A stretch of DNA of 50,541 nt from JAGLSB01 sp023135955 (lineage in GTDB: Bacteria; Bacteroidota; Bacteroidia; Bacteroidales; GCA-2748055): the NCBI GenBank assembly GCA_030673645.1, contig DAOVIO010000014.1:1-50541 (forward strand), written 5' to 3'. A model generated the notes under the pieces. That model did no database searches. It was given only the letters and a program-made list of their open reading frames with translations, and was not told the DNA's origin. This document shows positions 34,806 to 42,584 of the stretch, in pieces. The stretch's first letter is position 1. Every line of letters begins with the position of its first letter. The position numbers were made by a program, and so were the translations under genes.

Positions 34806-35033
34806 ATGGAAGAAATTTTCAAAGATATTTATGGATATAAGAATATCTATCAGATTTCAGACTTGCATCGTGTTAAAAGTATGCAACGAATAGATGCCAG
34901 AGGCGTTCATAGAAAAGAGATGTTTTTAAAATCCACAAATGGATATGTAAGTCTGTGTAAAGGTGGAATTCAGAAAACCGTGTCAATATCTAAATTAATC
35001 GAAAATGCTTTTATTGATAATATGTTTGCATGA
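34806..35033 (+). pseudogene. Truncated NUMOD4 homing-endonuclease remnant
   Basis: A 75-aa ORF whose start (EEIFKDIYGYKNIYQISDLHRVKSM) is the NUMOD4 domain shared with the genes at 43215 and 49090. The HNH catalytic part (NH.DG..NN..NLEWAT) is missing: the ORF stops where it should begin. It is likely a decayed homing nuclease. It could still bind DNA. Confidence 0.65.
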
Positions 35034-35124
35034 AATATATGATACAGTATATGTATCGTTACTCCATTGCAACGATTAAGTTTAAAATGACAAAACATAC
35101 ACGAAACAACAAAAACAGCTTAAA

Positions 35125-35349
35125 ATGGATGTAATACTTAGAATAGGGGGCTTTACTAAAAAAGAAAACGTATTTAGTTTGATGCAAATACTTGAAGTTC
35201 CTTTTATGCTTAATTCAGATATGCCAGTGAAAGTACTTCCAGCATCTACGTATGCAAGATTTACAATGGCAAGATTTAAGTATCAAGGAGAAAGGATCAA
35301 TAATGTGCCTGTATTTCAATGCATTGCGCTTGAAAATAGTATTTATTAA
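35125..35349 (+). CDS. Hypothetical protein
   Basis: A 74-aa protein with no recognised motif. Its 5' region (35034-35124) contains two mutually exclusive hairpins, described in the findings. Possibly regulated post-transcriptionally. Confidence 0.5.
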   Translation: MDVILRIGGFTKKENVFSLMQILEVPFMLNSDMPVKVLPASTYARFTMARFKYQGERINNVPVFQCIALENSIY

Positions 35350-35371
35350 TTCAGAATTGTTAAAATGATTT

Positions 35372-35401
35372 TTGATAATTTAAAAATAAATATTAATTTT
35401 A
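35372..35401 (+). promoter_or_regulatory. Putative promoter for recombination operon
   Basis: TTG at 35372-35374, a 19-nt spacer and TAATTTTA at 35394-35401 fit the Bacteroidota consensus. It lies just before the HTH gene at 35418. Confidence 0.45.
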
Positions 35402-35417
35402 TGAAAAATTATTAAAA

Positions 35418-35657
35418 ATGAGTGGTAAGTTAAAATTGAAAGAAGCAATTAAGCAGCATGAGCAGTTGACAGGGGTTAAAGTTAGTCAACATGAATTATG
35501 CGAGTTGGTAGAAGGTAAAAGTAAAAGTTCGCGGTATGTAACATTATCGCGGCTTGTAACTGGAAAGGCAAAGAATATAAGTCCTGATGTGGTTATTAAA
35601 TTGTGCGAAAAATTAAAATGTGATCCGAATTATCTTTTCGGATGGAACGAGTTATAA
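35418..35657 (+). CDS. XRE-family transcriptional regulator
   Basis: A 79-aa HTH protein. VSQHELCELVEG (about residues 22-33) and SRYVTLSRLVTGKAKNIS form helix-turn-helix elements. DVVIKLCEKLKCDPNYLFG is the classic XRE C-terminal pattern. It heads the annealing protein/exonuclease genes and probably regulates them or the nearby promoters. Confidence 0.8.
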   Translation: MSGKLKLKEAIKQHEQLTGVKVSQHELCELVEGKSKSSRYVTLSRLVTGKAKNISPDVVIKLCEKLKCDPNYLFGWNEL

Positions 35658-35674
35658 ATTATAAAAACAGACAA

Positions 35675-36427
35675 ATGACAGAAAAAAGATTACCTGCTTT
35701 AAACGATCAGGTTTTGGCAGCAGTAGAACAGGAGAAAGCAGAGGACAAATTGTTCTATGTAAGGATTCAGGGATTCACAAAAATTCTTAACAACGAAGTA
35801 CAAAAGGATCAATTAGTTGAGCATCCTTTTGTGAAAGGGGCATTATACTTGCCGATCTCGTTTACGGAATCAATGTTGGATTCTCTTTTCTTTGGATTAT
35901 GGGAAACAACTAATTTCAAATGGGAAAGAATTTTGAATGAAGTTGTGGGAAGTATTGAAGTTCGAATTTATCATCCTGTTTTCAAACAATGGTTGACACG
36001 AACAGGATCAGCCGCAGTAAATATAAAATGCGATGCGATCCCTGACGATGTTAAAAAGACGATGAACAAACAAGATCAAAACGGATGGTATATTGATCCG
36101 AGCAACAAAAAACCTTTAGCTTTGACAATGGGTGCATTTGCATCATTCAAGGCGATGTGTTTTAGAAATGCCTGTTTAAGTCTTGGGAAATCGTTTGGGC
36201 GTGATGCGAACAGAACAGAAGTTTCTACTTATGAGCAGTTTCTTAAAACGGACAGAAAAAAGGTTGAGGAATTGAGGCTCAAATTATCTGATATTGTTTC
36301 TCAAATTCAAGACTATCCAGAGAAACAAAAAACTATCAATCAGATATTGGATCATGAATCAACTGGAAGGGCAACGGCTGAGTATTATCAATCAATAATT
36401 GATCTTTATGAAAAAACAGGAAAGTAA
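35675..36427 (+). CDS. Single-strand annealing recombinase (Rad52/RecT-like)
   Basis: A 250-aa protein. ATG 35675 follows the ACAGACAA leader and is preferred to an upstream in-frame ATG inside the HTH gene. VVGSIEVRIYHPVFKQWLTRTGSA and LTMGAFASFKAMCFRNACLSLGKSFGRD look like phage annealing proteins, which pair complementary ssDNA. The adjacent PDDEXK exonuclease completes a Red-like recombination pair. Whether it is Rad52/Sak or RecT type is uncertain. Confidence 0.7.
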   Translation: MTEKRLPALNDQVLAAVEQEKAEDKLFYVRIQGFTKILNNEVQKDQLVEHPFVKGALYLPISFTESMLDSLFFGLWETTNFKWERILNEVVGSIEVRIYHPVFKQWLTRTGSAAVNIKCDAIPDDVKKTMNKQDQNGWYIDPSNKKPLALTMGAFASFKAMCFRNACLSLGKSFGRDANRTEVSTYEQFLKTDRKKVEELRLKLSDIVSQIQDYPEKQKTINQILDHESTGRATAEYYQSIIDLYEKTGK

Positions 36428-37307
36428 ATTACAATTAATACAAAACCCTGTTGATATAACAGAGGAATTTGTAAAGGGAAGACCATTGAGTTATTCTTCA
36501 ATGAAGAATTTCAAAAAATCTCCACGACATTATAAACACTATGTAAGTAAAAAAAGAGAGCCAGCGACAGATGCACAATTGTTGGGATCGGTTGTTGATT
36601 GTCTATTGTTAGAGCCTAAGAAATTCGAGCGTAGGTTTAGACTCTATGAGAAGTTTCCAAGGAGAAGCAATGCAGACAAATTGAAATGGCAGAATTTAGT
36701 TGAGGGAGCGCAAAAGGATAGAGTGCAATTGATAACACCTGAGGTGAAAAAAACGGCTGAGTATTGTATTGAAGCAATAAAGCAGCATCCCGAAGCAATG
36801 GAACTCATCGAAGGGAAAAGATATGTTCAGCATAAACTGGAATGGAAAGAACATTCTGTAAAACTACCAATGATCGGGTATATTGATTTTGATTCTATCA
36901 CGGCAAGAGGACATTTTATTGTTGATCTGAAAACAACAAATGATGCAAGTACTGAAAGTTTTTGCAAGGATATTATAAAATTTGGATATGATGGTCAGGG
37001 TGCAACTTATTGCAGAGGATTTCATAAAACACGTTTCGAATTTCCTAAATACTGTTGGTTGGCTGTTGAGACTTCAGAACCCTATGGAGTGAATGTAATA
37101 CACTTTGATCCGAAAGATTTACAGATTGCCAAAGATGCTTTGATGGCTGATTTAAGAGCATTCAGAAAGTGCTTGGATGAGAACCGTTTCGATGAGGATT
37201 ACAGATTTTGGCTGATGGACTCACGTCCGAATGATTATTTCAGATATCCTTTTTGGAAAAAGAAATTAATTGCAGTTGAGGATGAAGACATTGAAGAAAT
37301 ACAATAG
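36408..37307 (+). CDS. PDDEXK exonuclease (RecE/YqaJ-like)
   Basis: A 299-aa protein. LSYSSMKNFKKSPRHYKHY near the N-terminus, LLGSVVDCLLL, and GYIDFDS...FIVDLKTTND (the Asp...Asp-x-Lys core, about residues 155-180) identify a PD-(D/E)XK nuclease of the Cas4/RecE type. It likely resects dsDNA to feed the annealing protein, whose gene it overlaps by 20 nt. ATG 36408 is chosen over an upstream TTG. Confidence 0.8.
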   Translation: MKKQESKLQLIQNPVDITEEFVKGRPLSYSSMKNFKKSPRHYKHYVSKKREPATDAQLLGSVVDCLLLEPKKFERRFRLYEKFPRRSNADKLKWQNLVEGAQKDRVQLITPEVKKTAEYCIEAIKQHPEAMELIEGKRYVQHKLEWKEHSVKLPMIGYIDFDSITARGHFIVDLKTTNDASTESFCKDIIKFGYDGQGATYCRGFHKTRFEFPKYCWLAVETSEPYGVNVIHFDPKDLQIAKDALMADLRAFRKCLDENRFDEDYRFWLMDSRPNDYFRYPFWKKKLIAVEDEDIEEIQ

Positions 37308-37632
37308 TGATTCAATCTATTTAATAACTGATCCTTTAGAGATTCAGATATTAATAATTGAATTGTCTGTTCCTTCGCCTAACGATGATTTGAAAAAGCC
37401 TGTATTTCAAACAGGTGTTTTTTCAAGTCTCGTTATTACGTTTGTATTTTGGGATGATAGCAGGGAGGTTATAATTGTTGGGAATAATTGTTCTGAAGAA
37501 AAAATATTGATATTCAAAGCAGATCATCCTAACCTTACGAAGATTGTAAATAAATCGATTGAGATTGCAGATAAGGTTATTCTTAATGTAAAGAATAAAT
37601 ATTTTGATGATTCAGGACAATCGTATAATTAA
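37282..37632 (+). CDS. Hypothetical protein
   Basis: A 116-aa beta-rich protein starting at ATG 37282 within the exonuclease gene. It has no recognised motif. Overlap and operon position suggest a recombination accessory, but this is only inference. Confidence 0.5.
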   Translation: MKTLKKYNSDSIYLITDPLEIQILIIELSVPSPNDDLKKPVFQTGVFSSLVITFVFWDDSREVIIVGNNCSEEKILIFKADHPNLTKIVNKSIEIADKVILNVKNKYFDDSGQSYN

Positions 37633-37642
37633 TAATTTTTAT

Positions 37643-37674
37643 TAATTTAGAGGAATGAAATTTCAACAGACAAA
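37643..37674 (+). promoter_or_regulatory. Degenerate fifth copy of promoter/leader
   Basis: TAATTTAG at 37643-37650, then AGGAATGAAATTTCAACAGA, aligns with the P4 leader. The TTG box is replaced by TCG, and the leader's final ATG is altered (ACAGACAAATAAA). It probably directs the replication gene that follows. Confidence 0.5.
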
Positions 37675-37736
37675 TAAATCAAACATCTATATTCAACCTT
37701 TGTTGGAAGAGGATAATTTACAGAAAGGAGGTTGTT

Positions 37737-38168
37737 ATCGCAAAGAGATTTACTGACACCGAAATTTGGCAAGAGGATTGGTTCTTAAATTTACCTACAG
37801 AATATAAAATGTTTTGGTTCTATGTAAAAGATAGATGTAATCATGCAGGAGTATGGAGAAGCAATATCCAATCATTTAATCGATTAAATAAATGTAGGGT
37901 AAGTTTAAAACTTGCATTGAGGAAATTGAACGCAGACAAAGAGCGAATAATTGATATAAATGGTAATTGGTTTTTGGTTGACTTTTTTGTGTTTCAGTAT
38001 GGTTCTAAATTAAATTTAAAGAATCAGGTACATCGGTCAATTTTTGATATATACAACAGGCTGAATATCAATGAGAAACAAATCAGGGGTCTAAAGGGGG
38101 GTATCCCAAGACCTAAGGATATAGATAAAGATATAGATAAAGAAGATTATATATATAAAGTAGATTAG
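37737..38168 (+). CDS. Replisome-organizer-like replication protein (non-canonical start)
   Basis: A 143-aa reading. The segment AKRFTDTEIWQEDWFLNLPT, then FWFYVKDRCNHAG, is the N-terminal winged-helix opening of phage replication initiation proteins. In such proteins Met precedes AKRF; here that codon is ATC (37737). A perfect AAGGAGG lies at 37725-37731, 5 nt before it. The first in-frame ATG (37809) would remove 24 conserved residues. The C-terminus has a Lys/Asp repeat. It may bind the origin. Confidence 0.6.
   Translation: MAKRFTDTEIWQEDWFLNLPTEYKMFWFYVKDRCNHAGVWRSNIQSFNRLNKCRVSLKLALRKLNADKERIIDINGNWFLVDFFVFQYGSKLNLKNQVHRSIFDIYNRLNINEKQIRGLKGGIPRPKDIDKDIDKEDYIYKVD
38088..38141 (+). repeat. 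Hairpin plus tandem 12-mers, origin candidate
   Basis: GGTCT (38088-38092) can pair with AGACC (38109-38113), with inner GGG/CCC. Two direct copies of GATATAGATAAA follow (38118-38129, 38130-38141), then a very AT-rich stretch. This lies inside the replication gene, as iterons do in lambda O. Function inferred. Confidence 0.4.
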
Positions 38169-38188
38169 TATTAATTAATAAAAGAAAA

Positions 38189-38665
38189 ATGAAAAAATTA
38201 AAAGTTAAATGTTTTTTTGATGGTGCTTGTGATCCAAATCCTGATGGAGCTATGGGATTCGGTGTTTATATTGAATCTAACATAGAAATGTCAGGTGGAT
38301 GCAAGTTATCAAATGGAGAAGCGGCAAAGAAAGGGAACACAAATAATATTGCAGAGTATAAGGCTGTATTAGGTCTTTTGAATTGGTTGCGGCACGATCC
38401 ATTTAAACAAGATTGTGAATATTTTATTTGCGGTGATTCTCGTTTGGTTGTTATGCAATTGAGGCAGGATTGGAAAGTAAAATCTAATCCTCAATTGAGG
38501 TCATTACGTGATGAATGTTTGGAGATTATTGAAAAATTAAAATCAAGGGGTAATGAATTTTATGTTGCTTGGATTCCAAGAGAGCAGAATAAATTGGCTG
38601 ATGAATTAAGCAAGCAGGGTATGCAGAATTTTATTGTAACAGAACCACAATACTCTAAATTATGA
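38189..38665 (+). CDS. Ribonuclease HI
   Basis: A 158-aa enzyme degrading RNA in RNA-DNA hybrids, such as replication primers. The catalytic set is complete: Asp11 in FFDGACDPNP, Glu56 in NIAEYKA, Asp83 in CGDSRL and Asp138 in LADELSK. Length is normal. It sits between two replication-type genes and overlaps the next by 4 nt. Confidence 0.9.
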   Translation: MKKLKVKCFFDGACDPNPDGAMGFGVYIESNIEMSGGCKLSNGEAAKKGNTNNIAEYKAVLGLLNWLRHDPFKQDCEYFICGDSRLVVMQLRQDWKVKSNPQLRSLRDECLEIIEKLKSRGNEFYVAWIPREQNKLADELSKQGMQNFIVTEPQYSKL

Positions 38666-39090
38666 AAGCTCAGGATTATTTAAATTTTCATGGTGTAAAA
38701 TTTGCTTCGTTGTCAGATCGTATAAAAGTAATTAAAGCGATGGAGGACTATAAGAATCAAATATCTGTATTATTCCCAGTGGATTCTATTTTTGATGATT
38801 TCCTGAGAGAGTGGAATAAAACACGAAGAGAGCATGGGTTAAAATCACCGATAAGAATTTTGGGAAGTAAAGCAGAGAATCAAATTAAGGAGCTTTACAG
38901 ACGAGGTTACAAATTGAGTGATATAATTTTGGGATTCAAAAGAGCTTTGTCTTCCGATAATCACAGGAAAAGCAATTTTAAATACCTTACGCCTGAATTT
39001 ATAACAAGAGTTGACAAATTTAATATTTACTGCCATGAAGAGAGTAAGCCAAACAATGATCAAGGAGATTATGAATACCAACCTGAATAA
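38662..39090 (+). CDS. Replication protein C-terminal-domain-like protein
   Basis: A 142-aa protein. KLSDIILGFKRAL then FKYLTPEFITRVDKFNIY resembles the conserved C-terminal domain of DnaD/replisome-organizer phage proteins (KYLRP...F..KFE pattern). The N-terminal type is encoded separately at 37737, so the organizer may be split around RNase H. It overlaps the ATPase gene downstream by 56 nt. Confidence 0.5.
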   Translation: MKAQDYLNFHGVKFASLSDRIKVIKAMEDYKNQISVLFPVDSIFDDFLREWNKTRREHGLKSPIRILGSKAENQIKELYRRGYKLSDIILGFKRALSSDNHRKSNFKYLTPEFITRVDKFNIYCHEESKPNNDQGDYEYQPE

Positions 39091-39715
39091 TCGAATTTAT
39101 TATAAATTTATCGTTCAGGATGCTGTAAAGGATCGTGAATTCTTTTTGAGAATGTTGAAAAAGTATTCCGTGATTGTATCTAAGCGAATGGGTAAAGACA
39201 TTGAATTTGCTATTGATGATTATAATTCCGAAGTGATTAATCAATTATGGTTATACATTACAAACGATCCTATGTTTAATGGCGATCTTCAGAAAGGACT
39301 TTTCATAAGTGGAAATATAGGCACAGGTAAAACGCTGTTGATGTTAACGTTTTTGGAGGTAATGAAAAAAGCAACAGGGAGAGGGTATGAATCTGTATTT
39401 CCTGAATCAATACATCAGGTTTTCAAAGCAAGAGGATTGGCATATTTCAAACAACGTCCAATGCTGTTTGATGATGTGACAAGAGAGCCGGAAAGAGTTG
39501 AGGGATATTGGGGTGAAAATCCGATCAGGCAATTAATTATGCATAGATACCGTTTCCCTTCTCAGAATTATGCTACTGCAAACGTGCAGATATTTTCTAA
39601 TGGTAAAATCAAGCATGACAATGCTATTATCAAGAGATACGGAGCAATGGTTTTCGACAGGATGAGGGAGATGTTTAACTTTTTAGAGTTAACAGGTAAA
39701 TCAAGGAGAGGGTAA
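39035..39715 (+). CDS. DnaC-like helicase loader ATPase
   Basis: A 226-aa AAA+ ATPase. Walker A GNIGTGKT lies at residues 93-100, Walker B is MLFDDV, and ATANVQIFS is the sensor region. The size and replication context fit a loader that brings the host replicative helicase to phage DNA; no phage helicase is seen. ATG 39056 is an alternative start. Confidence 0.8.
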   Translation: MKRVSQTMIKEIMNTNLNNRIYYKFIVQDAVKDREFFLRMLKKYSVIVSKRMGKDIEFAIDDYNSEVINQLWLYITNDPMFNGDLQKGLFISGNIGTGKTLLMLTFLEVMKKATGRGYESVFPESIHQVFKARGLAYFKQRPMLFDDVTREPERVEGYWGENPIRQLIMHRYRFPSQNYATANVQIFSNGKIKHDNAIIKRYGAMVFDRMREMFNFLELTGKSRRG

Positions 39716-39738
39716 ACACGTTTAAAACAATTTGAACT

Positions 39739-39894
39739 ATGGCAACAGCAAAAAAATATTATTGGTGGAAGAGAGAAAAATATTGGAAAAGGAACGAAAA
39801 GTATAATATAAACGAATGGATAACATGGAAAGCTGAATTTGAACCGCTATTCTTTTTGGGATATGATAAGGAATTTGGTTGGCTTCCATTTTAG
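39739..39894 (+). CDS. Small aromatic-rich protein
   Basis: A 51-aa ORF with many Trp and Tyr residues (KKYYWWKREKYWKRNEKY) and a basic N-terminal half. It lies between the loader and other small genes. Unknown family. Confidence 0.45.
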   Translation: MATAKKYYWWKREKYWKRNEKYNINEWITWKAEFEPLFFLGYDKEFGWLPF

Positions 39895-39934
39895 TTCACA
39901 TTTAAACTGAAGTGAAATATTTAAAATACAGATT

Positions 39935-40135
39935 ATGAAATATTTTGTAGTTTTAAAAATGATGCAGGAGGTTTTAATTTTAAACAATCAGGGCAAAGAA
40001 GAATTGAAACTTTTATCAGGAGTGGATGGTTATTTACCAGTTTTTAAAAATAGAGAAGAGGCAGAGAAAGAAGCAGGAGAAACTTACGAAATAATAATAT
40101 TAAAACATGAAAAAGAAATTAAAGAAATTGTATGA
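39935..40135 (+). CDS. Hypothetical protein
   Basis: A 66-aa mixed alpha/beta protein with FKNREEAEKEAGETYEI near the C-terminus, a pattern common in tiny phage proteins of unknown role. It overlaps the next gene by 29 nt. Confidence 0.5.
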   Translation: MKYFVVLKMMQEVLILNNQGKEELKLLSGVDGYLPVFKNREEAEKEAGETYEIIILKHEKEIKEIV

Positions 40136-40364
40136 TGAATTGTTGGAGTTGGTATTGACTGAACACTTCAATAAGTACGGATTTGCAAAAGCGGGAAATT
40201 ATAACAGTTGGATAGAAGATGTTAGAAAAATGAAAAAAGAGGCAACTACTTTTAAAACGAAGGAGTTGGCTGGAAATATTCTCATTCTTTCTGTTCATTA
40301 TACGTTAGGCAATGATGAAAAAATTATTGCAGATTTGAGATTGGAAATTGAAAAAGAATTTTAA
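40107..40364 (+). CDS. Hypothetical helical protein
   Basis: An 85-aa charged, helical protein, probably all-alpha. Ends 1 nt before the next ATG. No family recognised. Confidence 0.5.
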   Translation: MKKKLKKLYDELLELVLTEHFNKYGFAKAGNYNSWIEDVRKMKKEATTFKTKELAGNILILSVHYTLGNDEKIIADLRLEIEKEF

Positions 40365-40365
40365 A

Positions 40366-40542
40366 ATGGAAAATAAAACTAAAGCTAGGATAGGAATATC
40401 TATGATTGTAATGGCTTGTTTGATTTTTACAGGCATTGCGACATATTTATTTGGAATAGATGCATTGAAAATATGTGCAGGAATATTTATAATTATTTCA
40501 TTAATTGGATTTGGGACTCATTTATACGTAAATAATGAATAA
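40366..40542 (+). CDS. Small membrane protein, two TM segments
   Basis: A 58-aa protein: a short basic start, then two hydrophobic spans (about residues 9-27 and 33-52). ATG 40366 is preferred to an in-frame TTG upstream. It overlaps the resolvase gene by 8 nt. Function unknown. Confidence 0.5.
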   Translation: MENKTKARIGISMIVMACLIFTGIATYLFGIDALKICAGIFIIISLIGFGTHLYVNNE

Positions 40543-41137
40543 ATCAATATTCATAGGAATTGATTGCGGAAAATCAAACGGAGGTATTGCTTGGTATTTG
40601 GATAAGAAATCAAAAGCAATAAAAATACCACAGGGAGAGCAGGCAATACAGCAGGCAATAAAAGGTTTAACTGAATTGCAAGGGCAGAAAGTTGCAGCAA
40701 TTGAGCAGTTGAGTTTGAGGCAAACTGATTTCATGCAGGGCAGATTCAAGAATATGGAGGCGATGATAAGAAATCACCAAACATTAATTGATTGCTTAGT
40801 TTTCTATGATATTCCTTATTTTAATGTTCATCCTAGAACATGGCAAACGTATTTGCGCCTAGAGAAAGAGCATGAGGAAGGAATTGATTACAAACAGTAT
40901 TACAATCTAATGATCAATAAAAAAGCCAATCAAGGGAAAATAGATAAAATTAACTATCAGATCAAGCAGGCAAGAAAAAACAGATATAAGGCTTATTCAC
41001 AAAAATTATATCCTGATTTCAAACAAACGAATTGGAGCGCGGATGCTTTCTGCCTTGTAACCTTTTTGAGATACAAACAAATGCGTGAACCTGAATATTT
41101 TGATGATATAAAAATTAATAATAATTTTTTATTTTAA
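40535..41137 (+). CDS. RuvC-like Holliday-junction resolvase
   Basis: A 200-aa RNase H-fold nuclease. Asp10 in FIGIDCGKSNGGIAW, Glu57 in VAAIEQLSL and Asp170 in WSADAFCLV form a RuvC-type acidic triad. VHPRTWQTYL near residue 107 is also typical. It probably resolves recombination or replication junctions before packaging. Confidence 0.8.
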   Translation: MNKSIFIGIDCGKSNGGIAWYLDKKSKAIKIPQGEQAIQQAIKGLTELQGQKVAAIEQLSLRQTDFMQGRFKNMEAMIRNHQTLIDCLVFYDIPYFNVHPRTWQTYLRLEKEHEEGIDYKQYYNLMINKKANQGKIDKINYQIKQARKNRYKAYSQKLYPDFKQTNWSADAFCLVTFLRYKQMREPEYFDDIKINNNFLF

Positions 41138-41169
41138 TAAAAAGTGTTAATTTTGAGAAAAACAGACAG

Positions 41170-41532
41170 ATGAGTTTATTAGTGGAAGCTACCTATAAAG
41201 CGGTCAAACAATTGAAAAGAACGGCTAACCTGAGATTTTCGATTGATTTGGATAGTTTAGATTTTGAAATGGAAGTTCTTTTAACTCAATTGGAAAAGTC
41301 AAAAGGATATTTATTCTTCAGTAATGATCCAGTGAGAGAAGAGGCAATAAAAATAATCAAGAATAAATCTATTGGCATAGATGAATCAGGATTATCAAAC
41401 TCGGAAAAGCTAAGATTAGAAAGTTGGAGGATTTGGAATAAATTAGAAGAGGATATCAGTTTTGAGGATTTTTATAATAATGTTACGAATAGAATGCTCA
41501 AAGCAATAAAAAAAGCATATGGTACTGATTAA
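41170..41532 (+). CDS. Hypothetical protein
   Basis: A 120-aa helical protein with the AAAAACAGACAG leader before its ATG, and a TAATTTTG box 15 nt further upstream that could be a promoter. No motif recognised. Overlaps the next ORF by 14 nt. Confidence 0.55.
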   Translation: MSLLVEATYKAVKQLKRTANLRFSIDLDSLDFEMEVLLTQLEKSKGYLFFSNDPVREEAIKIIKNKSIGIDESGLSNSEKLRLESWRIWNKLEEDISFEDFYNNVTNRMLKAIKKAYGTD

Positions 41533-41701
41533 GGAAATAGAAGTTGTTAATAATGATAATACTAAAAAGATTGTTATCAAGAAAACCCTATTGCCTATTC
41601 ATAAATCAAGGTTGAACGATTTTCGTGCCAGATTATCCAAAAAATATTCAGAAAAATTTAAGAAGAAAATAAGGGTAAATTTTATTTACTTATCACTTTA
41701 A
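41519..41701 (+). CDS. Small basic protein
   Basis: A 60-aa Lys/Arg-rich protein overlapping the previous gene and ending 14 nt before the SSB gene. Nucleic-acid binding is plausible from charge only. Confidence 0.45.
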   Translation: MVLIKEIEVVNNDNTKKIVIKKTLLPIHKSRLNDFRARLSKKYSEKFKKKIRVNFIYLSL

Positions 41702-41715
41702 AATTATACAGACAA

Positions 41716-42048
41716 ATGTTAAGATTAAACAAATGCCAATTTACAGGGAATGTTGGCGCAAATCCAGAAACAAAAACATTAAGCTCAGGCAAGAAAGTAA
41801 GTACTTTCAGTTTGGCTATCAATGATGGCTATTATGATTCTCAAAGCAATTGGGTTGAGCGCACGTATTGGATAAGGTGTGTTGCATGGCAGAAAACGGC
41901 TGAGAAAGTTGATGAGAAAGTTAAAAAGGGTGATTCTGTTTACATCGAAGGTAAATTAACGATGGGCGAATATGAGAAGGATGGAGTTAAAAAAACATCG
42001 GTTGATATTGTTGTTCATAACATTCAATTGATGAATAATAATTCATGA
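41716..42048 (+). CDS. ssb: Single-stranded DNA-binding protein
   Basis: A 110-aa OB-fold protein. MLRLNKCQFTGNVGANPETK, then SLAINDGYYDSQSNWVERTYWIRC and KGDSVYIEGKL follow the bacterial SSB pattern. It coats ssDNA in replication and recombination. The usual C-terminal acidic Phe-ending tail is absent (ends QLMNNNS), so host partner recruitment through that tail is unlikely. The ACAGACAA leader precedes its ATG. Confidence 0.9.
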   Translation: MLRLNKCQFTGNVGANPETKTLSSGKKVSTFSLAINDGYYDSQSNWVERTYWIRCVAWQKTAEKVDEKVKKGDSVYIEGKLTMGEYEKDGVKKTSVDIVVHNIQLMNNNS

Positions 42049-42437
42049 GAGACACCGAAATTACATTATCAGGGGTAACAGATGAGAACGGAGTTTTTAA
42101 AACATCGAATAAAACGGAGATGTTTAAATTCTTCAGATCGTGGAAGAAATGCAGATTCATTTTAACTATTCAGGTAATCCCTGAAGAAAAATCAAAAAAA
42201 TTAGATTTCTATTACAGGCAGTATGTTTTGTTGCAACTTCAGAAAGGATATTTAGTAACAGGAGAAAAGTTATTAATTGAAACTGTAAATGAAAACATAG
42301 GCAATCAATTGTCATTTAGCGGAGAGAGATGGTTTGAGAATCTTCATAATATTGAGAAGTTGAAAGCATTAAATCAGATTAAAATATTTGCTGCAAGTGA
42401 GTTGGGGATATTTATTGAAGACCCAAGAGCGATATGA
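42045..42437 (+). CDS. Hypothetical protein
   Basis: A 130-aa protein coupled to SSB by an ATGA overlap. RFILTIQVIPEEKSKKLDFYYRQYVLLQLQ is suggestive of phage recombination accessory proteins (NinB-like position), but I do not recognise it firmly. The coupling suggests an ssDNA-related role. Confidence 0.5.
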   Translation: MRDTEITLSGVTDENGVFKTSNKTEMFKFFRSWKKCRFILTIQVIPEEKSKKLDFYYRQYVLLQLQKGYLVTGEKLLIETVNENIGNQLSFSGERWFENLHNIEKLKALNQIKIFAASELGIFIEDPRAI

Positions 42438-42571
42438 TAGCCTTTTTAATAATATTTTCAATCGTTTATTCAATAATGAGTAGAAAGAAAAATGAACCAA
42501 TTGTTTATCAAGATGAGCCGATAATTTATAACAATATTGAAGATGTTGAATTCATTGAGATAAACGAATAA
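42434..42571 (+). CDS. Small membrane protein
   Basis: A 45-aa protein with one N-terminal membrane span (about residues 2-15) and an acidic tail, overlapping the preceding stop by ATGA. Unknown family. Confidence 0.45.
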   Translation: MIAFLIIFSIVYSIMSRKKNEPIVYQDEPIIYNNIEDVEFIEINE

Positions 42572-42584
42572 TTAAAATAACAGT

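Noticed and set aside
34028..35657. Lysogeny switch formed by the two HTH genes
   Set aside because: Both are on the same strand, no divergent promoter or cro/cI arrangement is seen, and no integrase or attachment site was found.
37655..37756. 33-aa ORF after the degenerate promoter
   Set aside because: Its ATG lies in a leader segment that is non-coding in P4, and it covers the Shine-Dalgarno and the start of the replication gene.
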